NCBI GenBank assembly: GCA_017882835.1
Contig: JADGOU010000228.1
Coordinates: 1 to 5,031 of the forward strand
Reading direction: 5' to 3'
DNA length: 5,031 nucleotides
DNA from: Frankiaceae bacterium
Lineage (GTDB): Bacteria; Actinomycetota; Actinomycetes; JADGOU01
The notes beneath the pieces were generated by a model. The model worked only from the letters and a program-made list of their open reading frames with translations, did not search any database and was not told the DNA's origin. Below, piece by piece: positions 1 through 5,031 of the stretch (position 1 is the first letter of the stretch; every line of letters starts with the position of its first letter). The translations under genes and the position numbers were made by a program.

Positions 1-1071
1 GTGCTGGTGGCCGCGACGGTCGTTGCCTGCGCGCTCGGTCAGCTGGTGTCCTTCCTCGGGCACGTGCTGCTGGGTCGCGGTGACCGGCGGGCCGCACGTG
101 CTTTGATGCGCACCGCGCTGCTCGTCGGCGCCGCGCCGGTGGTGGGGTTGACGGTGGCAGCTCTCATCACCGACGTACCGACACTGCGGCTCGGCGTCCT
201 GGCCGCTTCCCAGGTCGAGTACCTGCTCGCGGCGACCGTGCTCATGGTCGTCAACGCCGACGTGCTGCTGCTGGCCATCCTCGCACCCGGGCTCGTCCTC
301 TCCGGATTGGTGCTCAGCGGTGCGGTGGCCGATCTGCCGCCCGGGGTCGTGCTGGGCGGCCTCGGCCTGTGTCTGTGCGGTGCTGTGGCCGCTGCGTGGC
401 TGCGGCTACGGCCGGCGGGCGCCCAGTCGGGGCGCCGGCTGCGGGACGCGATGGGCGGCGCGGAGCTGCCGGTGGCCGCCTGCTACTTCGGCTACGGAGG
501 TTTCAGCGCCGCGCTGCTGTCGTTCGCCATCGTCGACGCCGTGACCGCCAGCGGTTCACCGACGGGCCCGACGGTGGCTTTCAGCATGCTGCCGCTGATC
601 GCCAGTCTCGGCGGCGCCGACTGGCTGCAGTACCGGCTTCGCAGCCGGGCCAGCCACGCCATGCGCGACTCCGCGTCCATCGACGGGTTTGCCCGTCGGG
701 CCCGCCGCGAACTGGTGCAGGCACTGTTCGCCTACGCCGGCATGCTCGCGGTGCTGAACAGCGCGCTGCTGGGCGGCCTCACGACGTGGGGGCGCCTCGA
801 TGGGGTGCTCACCCTGGACACGGCCGGCTACACGTTCCTGGGACTGGCTCTCTTCCTGAGCACGATCCTGATGTCGTGCGGGTTGCACGGTCTCATCGTG
901 GCCGGCACCGGGACGGCGCTGGCGGTTGACGCCGGCTTGCGCTGGCCGCTGACGGGTGCGGGGGGGCCGATCCCGCTCGCCCTGGCCCACGTCGCGGTGT
1001 TCAGCCTGCTTCTCGCCTTCCTGCTGGCCGTGTCCGCGGTCGAGTTCGGTCGGCTGGCCAGGCATCGATGA
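1..1071 (+). CDS. Polytopic membrane protein, PelG/MOP-like polysaccharide exporter candidate, 5'-partial
   Basis: The 356 visible residues are almost entirely hydrophobic. I count about ten membrane segments, near residues 2-24, 35-57, 66-87, 87-109, 115-136, 154-180, 190-210, 237-260, 275-307 and 325-350. A basic, amphipathic stretch (about 209-237, many Arg) separates a longer first part from a last block of segments, as in exporters of the MOP/PelG type. The frame is open from the first base and the first residues already lie in a membrane helix, so GTG at position 1 is probably not the true start; PelG proteins are about 450 residues with 12 helices. I see no decisive motif: the exporter call leans on the neighbouring polysaccharide hydrolase and deacetylase genes. 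In that model it would move the polymer across the cytoplasmic membrane. Its TGA overlaps the next ATG (ATGA), implying one transcript and coupled translation. Alternative: an unrelated polytopic protein of unknown function. Sure of a membrane protein, unsure of the family. Confidence 0.6.
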   Translation: MLVAATVVACALGQLVSFLGHVLLGRGDRRAARALMRTALLVGAAPVVGLTVAALITDVPTLRLGVLAASQVEYLLAATVLMVVNADVLLLAILAPGLVLSGLVLSGAVADLPPGVVLGGLGLCLCGAVAAAWLRLRPAGAQSGRRLRDAMGGAELPVAACYFGYGGFSAALLSFAIVDAVTASGSPTGPTVAFSMLPLIASLGGADWLQYRLRSRASHAMRDSASIDGFARRARRELVQALFAYAGMLAVLNSALLGGLTTWGRLDGVLTLDTAGYTFLGLALFLSTILMSCGLHGLIVAGTGTALAVDAGLRWPLTGAGGPIPLALAHVAVFSLLLAFLLAVSAVEFGRLARHR

Positions 1072-1805
1072 CGGTCTCGAAGCATTCTCCGACGCGGCCG
1101 GCGGCCCGGCGCGCAACGCCGGACCTACTGGTGCCCGCCTACTTCCACCCGGCGGTGGCCGCCGAGCAGTGGGAGCGCCTCGCCGACCCCGGGCAGCGCC
1201 TACGCCTGGTCGTGGTGAACGTGAACTCCGGCCCCGGAGATGTCGCCGACCCCGAATACATGTCGGTGGTGACCGCATTGCGAACCGCCGGGGTACGGCT
1301 TGCCGGGTACGTCGATTCCGCCTACGGCCGGCGTCCGGTAGCCGACGTGGCCGCCGACGTGCGGGCCTACCTGCAGCGATACCAGGTTTCCGGGGTCTTC
1401 CTGGACCAGACGAGCGCCGAATTCGCCGATCTGGACCTGTACGCCCAGTACGCGCTGACGGCGCGCTCCGCGGGAGCGTCTTTCGTGGTGCTCAATCCCG
1501 GCACCCATCCACATCCCGGATACGTCGACCTGGCGAATCTCACCGTGACCTTCGAGGGCCCGTGGGCGGCGTATCAGACCTTGGCAGTGCCCGACTGGGT
1601 GTATCAAAAACCTGCCCGGCGGCTCTGTCACCTCATCCATTCCGTACCGGCCGACGCCTTCGACGCCACCCTCGCCCTGGCGAGCCGGCGCAACGTGGGC
1701 ACCGTGTTCCTCACCGACGGCCGGGGAGCCAACCCATGGGACCACTACCCGGCAGCCCTGACCGCGGCGATGGCCCGACTGGCGGCAGCGGTGCCGGCTC
1801 CGTGA
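1068..1805 (+). CDS. Spherulin-4 family (GH135-like) glycoside hydrolase, no signal peptide
   Basis: This 245-residue protein carries the spherulation-specific family 4 signature along a TIM-barrel: LLVPAYFHP (20-28), VVVNVNSGPGD (48-58), GYVDSAYGRR (80-89), GVFLDQ (109-114), VVLNPGT (140-146) and VTFEGP (160-165). The fungal member Sph3 (GH135) is an extracellular hydrolase acting on N-acetylgalactosamine-containing galactosaminogalactan. From memory, its essential acids are an adjacent Asp-Glu pair and a later Glu. Here Asp113 and Glu163 are present, but the second residue of the pair is Gln114 (CAG, 1407-1409), so activity may be altered or lost. The N-terminus is polar and basic (several Arg before residue 16) with no hydrophobic segment, so nothing predicts export; the other hydrolase and the deacetylase in this locus both have export signals. 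The start ATG overlaps the stop of the membrane protein gene, and the stop overlaps the GTG of the next gene, placing it in the middle of a coupled trio. Only a weak AGG precedes the ATG. Confidence 0.88.
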   Translation: MTVSKHSPTRPAARRATPDLLVPAYFHPAVAAEQWERLADPGQRLRLVVVNVNSGPGDVADPEYMSVVTALRTAGVRLAGYVDSAYGRRPVADVAADVRAYLQRYQVSGVFLDQTSAEFADLDLYAQYALTARSAGASFVVLNPGTHPHPGYVDLANLTVTFEGPWAAYQTLAVPDWVYQKPARRLCHLIHSVPADAFDATLALASRRNVGTVFLTDGRGANPWDHYPAALTAAMARLAAAVPAP

Positions 1806-2650
1806 ACCGGTTGGCAGCGCCGGCGCGCGTCCTCGCGCTCGCCGTGCTGGCACTTGGGCTGGCCGGCTGTGCGGCCAACGGCAACGCCGCGTCCCCATCC
1901 CCGACCCCGGCCGGCTCACCGACCGCCTCCCGGACGCCCGCGCCGAGTCCGCGGTGGGCCCCGAGCCCGGGGACGACCTGGCAGTGGCAGCTCTCCGGCC
2001 CGCTGGACGACAGCGTCCCGGCCCAGATCTACGACGTGGACTTGTTCACCACCTCGACGGCGCAGGTCCAGCGGCTGCACGCGCTCGGCCGCCGGGTGAT
2101 CTGCTATCTCGACGCCGGCTCGTCGGAGCCGGCCCGGCCAGACAGCGCCAGCTACCCGCCCGTGCTGCTGGGGCGGCCGCTGGACGGCTGGCCGGACGAG
2201 CACTGGCTCGACATCCGCCGGCTCGACCTGCTGGCACCGCTGATCGCAGCCCGGCTGGACCTGTGCGCGGCTAAGGGCTTCGACGGGGTGGAGCCGGACA
2301 ACGTAGACGGCTTCGGCAACGACACCGGCTTCCCGCTGACCGCCGCGGACCAGGGTCGCTTCAACGCCCGGGTCGCCGAGTTGGCTCACCAGCGCGGGCT
2401 GGCCGTGGGCCTCAAGAACGACCTGGACCAGGTCGGCGAACTGCAGCCCGCATTCGACTTCGCCGTCAACGAGCAGTGCGTGCAGTACGACGAGTGCGAC
2501 TCGCTGGCGCCGTTCGTTCGCGCCGGCAAGGCGGTGTTCCATGTCGAGTACGACCTGCCGACGGCACGCTTCTGCCCGATCACCGGGCCGCTGGGGTTCA
2601 GCTCGATGAAGAAGAACCTGAACCTGGACGCCGCCCGATGGCCCTGCTGA
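1802..2650 (+). CDS. GH114-like endo-alpha-1,4-polygalactosaminidase, lipoprotein
   Basis: The 282-residue product starts with Arg3 and Arg9, a hydrophobic core and a lipobox L-A-G-C ending at Cys23, followed by a Pro/Ser/Thr/Ala-rich linker (about 27-57). It is therefore predicted to be a lipoprotein on the outer face of the membrane. The catalytic domain (about 58-282) begins with a WQWQLSG stretch and shows the family blocks VICYLDAGS (99-107), GVEPDNVDGF (162-171), GLKND (203-207) and VNEQC (222-226). Asp166 and Glu224 match the catalytic Asp and Glu of fungal Ega3. As I recall that enzyme's numbering (189 and 247), the 58-residue spacing is the same. The family cleaves alpha-1,4-linked galactosamine polymers, so trimming or release of a deacetylated surface polysaccharide is likely. 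Six Cys after the lipobox (101, 155, 226, 232, 258, 282) would suit disulfides outside the cell. The GTG start overlaps the preceding stop (GTGA). No strong ribosome binding site is visible, consistent with coupling. All key residues look intact. Confidence 0.9.
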   Translation: MNRLAAPARVLALAVLALGLAGCAANGNAASPSPTPAGSPTASRTPAPSPRWAPSPGTTWQWQLSGPLDDSVPAQIYDVDLFTTSTAQVQRLHALGRRVICYLDAGSSEPARPDSASYPPVLLGRPLDGWPDEHWLDIRRLDLLAPLIAARLDLCAAKGFDGVEPDNVDGFGNDTGFPLTAADQGRFNARVAELAHQRGLAVGLKNDLDQVGELQPAFDFAVNEQCVQYDECDSLAPFVRAGKAVFHVEYDLPTARFCPITGPLGFSSMKKNLNLDAARWPC

Positions 2651-2680
2651 GGCGTGCCGGTGGAGATCCGCCGGGTCGAT

Positions 2681-2703
2681 CGTGACAGGGTTTCCCGGTC
2701 ACG
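2681..2703 (+). promoter_or_regulatory. Intercistronic hairpin between the GH114 and cupredoxin genes
   Basis: CGTGAC (2681-2686) pairs with GTCACG (2698-2703); inside, GGG (2688-2690) pairs with CCC (2694-2696) around a TTT loop, with one A/G mismatch. There is no T-run after it, and the ribosome binding site of the next gene starts only eight bases downstream. It fits an mRNA processing, stabilising or partial termination element better than a classical terminator. A competing CCGGG/CCCGG pairing (2671-2675 with 2694-2698) is possible. Function is inferred only. Confidence 0.35.
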
Positions 2704-2710
2704 CCACGTC

Positions 2711-2719
2711 GAGGAAGGG
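2711..2719 (+). promoter_or_regulatory. Ribosome binding site for the cupredoxin gene
   Basis: The purine run GAGGAAGGG lies seven bases before ATG 2727. This decides the start: the upstream in-frame GTG at 2682 would add 15 residues before a complete lipoprotein signal and would begin inside the hairpin stem. Confidence 0.7.
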
Positions 2720-2726
2720 CACCGCC

Positions 2727-3185
2727 ATGGCACCGCGCACGCGATCCGGCGCAGCAGCCGGGATCACCGTGATGGCCGCCGCGCTGACCCTGGCCGGGTG
2801 CGGCTCCAGCGGCAGTAGCAGCTCGAGTCCGACCCCGGCCACCCCGTCGGCCACCTCGAAGGCAACCTCGTCCGCCACCGCACCGGCCAGCAGCTCCGCG
2901 AGTGCGAGCACGACGGTGACGGCCACCGAAACTGACTTCGCCATCGCGCTCTCCCAGTCGACGTTCCACCCGGGCGCCTACACGTTCACCGTGGTCAACC
3001 AGGGCCAGGCTCCGCACAACCTGGCGATCCAGGGCCCGGGGATCCCGCAGGTGGTTTCCCAGACCGTGCAGAACGGCGCTACCACCAAGCTCACCGTGCA
3101 GCTGCAGGGTGGCTCCTACGAGCTGTGGTGCGCCGTGGACGCGCACAAGGACAAGGGGATGGACCTGACCATCGCCGTTGGGTGA
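2727..3185 (+). CDS. Cupredoxin-domain (blue copper) lipoprotein
   Basis: This 152-residue protein has a short basic start (Arg4, Arg6), a hydrophobic stretch and a lipobox L-A-G-C ending at Cys25. A long Ser/Thr/Ala/Pro-rich tether (about 26-67) follows, so the folded part would stand off the outer membrane face. The C-terminal domain (about 68-152) is a small cupredoxin: FHPGAYTFTVVNQG (80-93), then APHNLAI (95-101), and a closing YELWCAVDAHKDKGM (131-145). His97, Cys135, His140 and Met145 make a full type 1 copper ligand set with the common C-x4-H-x4-M spacing. Such proteins shuttle single electrons or hold copper. The partner here is unknown: no oxidase is visible in the window. It sits between a polymer hydrolase and a polymer deacetylase, 76 bases after the first and 117 before the second, same strand, so cotranscription is possible but less certain than for the upstream trio. 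Alternatives are copper storage or delivery. The fold and ligand call is firm; the role is not. Confidence 0.88.
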   Translation: MAPRTRSGAAAGITVMAAALTLAGCGSSGSSSSSPTPATPSATSKATSSATAPASSSASASTTVTATETDFAIALSQSTFHPGAYTFTVVNQGQAPHNLAIQGPGIPQVVSQTVQNGATTKLTVQLQGGSYELWCAVDAHKDKGMDLTIAVG

Positions 3186-3302
3186 GCATTTCCGCCAGCG
3201 GTGTGATTACAGTTGGCGTCGACACCGTCACACGGAGTCGACTGAGCCGCCGGTCGGATCAGCGCCTCCGCGACCAGATGCGGTGCATCCGAGAGGCGAT
3301 GT
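3186..3302 (+). promoter_or_regulatory. 117-base gap with inverted repeats; possible promoter/operator region
   Basis: This is the longest stretch without a gene. GTGTGA (3201-3206) is mirrored by TCACAC (3228-3233) with 21 bases between. Two GTCGAC palindromes lie at 3218-3223 and 3237-3242, the second extended to AGTCGACT. A TACAGT (3208-3213) resembles a -10 box, but no well-spaced -35 is visible. There is no T-tract to make a clear terminator. A separate promoter for the deacetylase gene is possible but not shown. Confidence 0.25.
3291..3296 (+). promoter_or_regulatory. Ribosome binding site for the deacetylase gene
   Basis: GAGAGG lies six bases before GTG 3303, twelve before GTG 3309 and fifteen before ATG 3312, all in the same frame. 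The spacing favours GTG 3303, though the later two starts cannot be excluded; each leaves the signal peptide intact. Confidence 0.5.
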
Positions 3303-5031
3303 GTGGCCGTGATGTGCTGGCGGAAGCGCCCCTGGCAACTGACCTCCACTCTCGCCGTCGCGGTCGGGCTGTTGGCCGCGTCGGCCACCCCAACGCTGGC
3401 GGCCACCGGGACCCCGGCGCCGGCCACCGGCTCGGCCGGCAGCGGACACACCGCCGGGGTGCCGCTGCAGTCGGTGCCGCCGGCGCCGACGCTGCCCACC
3501 CGCCCGCTCCCGGTCACCGGCGGCGCGCCGGCGCCGGCGCCGGCCGGGGTCTCCGCGGCGGCGCTGCCGGTCGGGGCCAGCATCGACCTGAAGGTGCTGG
3601 TCGTCTCTCGGACCGGCAGTGAGGTCGAGCTGCCGGCGGTCACCAAGACCCTGGACTACCTGGGTACGCCGTACGACGTCTACAACGCCGGTGGCCCGCC
3701 GGGCGGCCTGACCGCGGACAAGCTCGCCACCGGCAGCCACGCGCTGTACTCCGGCGTCATCCTCACCGACAGCTCGCTCGGGGTCACCGGCGGCGCGCTG
3801 AGTGGCCCCGAGCTGACCACGCTCACGTCGTACGAAGCCACGTTCGGCATCCGGCAGGTGACCTGGTACACCTTCCCGAACACCTACTATGGCTTCACCG
3901 GGACCCCCACCTCGACCACCGCCGCGACCCCCGCGACCTATACCGCCGCGGGGGCGACCCTCTTCAGCTACGTCAATGCCGCCAACCCGCTGACGATCTC
4001 CAACGCCACCACCTACCTGGCTCCGGCGGCCACCGACGCGAACACCACGCCGCTGCTTACAAACGGGGCCAACGCCCTGGCGCTGGTGCACACCTATCCG
4101 GCCGAGGGCAACCGGATGAACCTGGCGCTAACCTTCGACAGCAACGAGTTCCTCACCCACAACCTGGTGCTGGGCTACGGGCTGGTGAACTGGGTGAACG
4201 GCGGGCTCTACCTGGGTGAGCGGCACAGCTACCTGGAGCCGCAGCCGGACGACATCCTGCTGGCGTCGGGGGACAACACCTGGCCGGCGGGCACTTTGTG
4301 CACAACGAGCGTGGACAACCCGTCGCTGCCGACGTTTCGGATGTCCGGTACTGACCTGCAGAAGGCCGTCGACTGGCAGAAGACGGTGCAGGCCAATCCG
4401 GTGTCCGCACAGGTCGCGCTCGAGTGGCCGTTCAACGGGGACGGCACCACTGGCACCCCTACGGACACGCTGACCCCAGCGGTCAAGACGCTGCAGAGCA
4501 ACTTCAAGTGGATCAGCCACACCTGGGACCACGAGAACCTCGACGCGATCGCGCATGATCCAGCGGTGCTCGAGCTGACGTACAACAATACGGCCGCGAC
4601 GACCCTCGGCCTGATCAAGTTCAACTCCAGCCGCCTCATCACGCCGGACGTCTCCGGTCTGGACAACCCTGCGTTCCTGCAGGCCGCGAACGAGCAGGGC
4701 GTCCGGTTCCTGGTCTCCGACACCTCGATCAAGGGTCCAACGCCAAAGCGCAGCGGGGACAACCCGAGCCCGAACGCTGGTCGGTACAACCCGAGCCAGC
4801 CGGCCATCCTCGAGGTGCCGCGGCACCCGACGAACCTGTACTTCAACGTCACCGATCCGCCGGGGTGGCTGTCCGAGGACAACTGCCTCTACCCGACCGG
4901 CGCCAACGGCCACGTCGCTGACTACGCCGCCCTGCTGGACCGGGAGAGCGAGGTCCTGCTCGGCTACCTGCTGCGGGGCGACATGGACCCGTTGATGTTC
5001 CACCAGCCGAACGTCGCTGCGTATGACGGCA
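3303..5031 (+). CDS. Secreted Agd3-like (CE18-type) polysaccharide deacetylase, 3'-partial
   Basis: The frame is open from after TGA 3243-3245 to the window end; 576 codons from GTG 3303 are visible and the C-terminus is missing (fungal Agd3 is about 800 residues). A basic start (Arg7, Lys8, Arg9) and hydrophobic core end in a likely signal peptidase site near residues 28-34. A Pro/Ala/Gly/Thr-rich linker runs to about residue 93, then an alpha/beta segment opens with IDLKVLVVSRTG (94-105), followed by a beta-rich stretch to about 300. The deacetylase part shows candidate CE4-like sites: Asp316-Asp317 in QPDDILLA, FNGDG (377-381), His406 and His410 in SHTWDHENLD, Arg507 in PRHPTNLYFN, and His567 in MFHQPN. 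I infer Asp317, His406 and His410 as metal ligands and His567 as catalytic acid. Cys333 and Cys528 could form a disulfide. Fungal Agd3 deacetylates N-acetylgalactosamine units of galactosaminogalactan, making the polymer cationic and adhesive; neighbouring GH114 and spherulin-4 genes support the same substrate class. Confidence 0.85.
   Translation, partial: MAVMCWRKRPWQLTSTLAVAVGLLAASATPTLAATGTPAPATGSAGSGHTAGVPLQSVPPAPTLPTRPLPVTGGAPAPAPAGVSAAALPVGASIDLKVLVVSRTGSEVELPAVTKTLDYLGTPYDVYNAGGPPGGLTADKLATGSHALYSGVILTDSSLGVTGGALSGPELTTLTSYEATFGIRQVTWYTFPNTYYGFTGTPTSTTAATPATYTAAGATLFSYVNAANPLTISNATTYLAPAATDANTTPLLTNGANALALVHTYPAEGNRMNLALTFDSNEFLTHNLVLGYGLVNWVNGGLYLGERHSYLEPQPDDILLASGDNTWPAGTLCTTSVDNPSLPTFRMSGTDLQKAVDWQKTVQANPVSAQVALEWPFNGDGTTGTPTDTLTPAVKTLQSNFKWISHTWDHENLDAIAHDPAVLELTYNNTAATTLGLIKFNSSRLITPDVSGLDNPAFLQAANEQGVRFLVSDTSIKGPTPKRSGDNPSPNAGRYNPSQPAILEVPRHPTNLYFNVTDPPGWLSEDNCLYPTGANGHVADYAALLDRESEVLLGYLLRGDMDPLMFHQPNVAAYDG

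Noticed and set aside
556..1278. Long minus-strand frame of 240 codons
   Set aside because: Arg/Pro/Gly/Gln-rich composition and exact antisense position to the membrane protein and spherulin-4 genes; a GC-rich shadow.
956..1801. In-frame upstream extension of the GH114 gene, giving a 564-residue frame
   Set aside because: It runs antiparallel in character to real protein (Arg/Pro/Gly-rich) through the whole spherulin-4 gene in another frame. The lipoprotein signal starting at GTG 1802 marks the true N-terminus.
2682..2726. Earlier GTG start for the cupredoxin gene
   Set aside because: ATG 2727 has a purine-rich site at the right distance and begins a complete lipoprotein signal; the GTG start lies in a hairpin stem and would displace it.
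3201..3233. CRP-like TGTGA...TCACA operator
   Set aside because: The half sites match, but the gap is over 20 bases where CRP-type sites have six.
3125..3622. Plus-strand 165-codon frame across the end of the cupredoxin gene and the start of the deacetylase gene
   Set aside because: It overlaps two supported genes in another frame and is Arg/Gly-rich without any recognisable fold.
3228..5003. Long minus-strand frames opposite the deacetylase gene
   Set aside because: The plus strand there carries a signal peptide and deacetylase motifs; the minus frames are low-complexity Gly/Arg/Val shadows.
1..5031. CRISPR array, tRNA, rRNA, insertion sequence or attachment site
   Set aside because: I saw no regularly spaced repeats, cloverleaf-like sequence, transposase motif or terminal inverted repeats; the window is nearly all coding.

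Overview
The window is high-GC DNA with GC-rich third codon positions, GTG starts, tight gene packing and two lipoprotein signals of the LAGC type. Together these point to a Gram-positive actinobacterium. I cannot narrow the genus from the sequence. All genes lie on the + strand and together look like part of an extracellular amino-polysaccharide locus (galactosaminogalactan- or Pel-like).

Layout: (1) 1-1071, the C-terminal part of a polytopic membrane protein, probably the polysaccharide exporter (PelG/MOP-like), very likely cut by the window's left edge. (2) 1068-1805, a spherulin-4 (GH135-like) TIM-barrel hydrolase without a signal peptide. (3) 1802-2650, a GH114-type endo-alpha-1,4-polygalactosaminidase-like lipoprotein. 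(4) 2727-3185, a small cupredoxin lipoprotein with a complete type 1 copper ligand set. (5) 3303 to beyond 5031, a secreted Agd3-like (CE18-type) polysaccharide deacetylase, cut by the right edge. Genes 1-2 and 2-3 overlap by 4 bases (ATGA and GTGA), so they are probably translationally coupled. Genes 3-4 and 4-5 are separated by 76 and 117 bases that hold ribosome binding sites and small inverted repeats.

The most interesting point is the combination. In Aspergillus fumigatus, spherulin-4 hydrolase (Sph3), GH114 hydrolase (Ega3) and deacetylase (Agd3) sit in one cluster that makes the biofilm polysaccharide galactosaminogalactan. This bacterial window encodes all three families next to a membrane exporter, plus a blue-copper lipoprotein that the fungal cluster does not have. 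A reasonable model is that a glycosyltransferase encoded outside the window makes an N-acetylgalactosamine-containing polymer, the membrane protein exports it, the lipoprotein hydrolase trims it at the cell surface, and the secreted deacetylase exposes free amines. The roles of the signal-less spherulin-4 protein, which has Gln where the second catalytic acid is expected, and of the cupredoxin are open.
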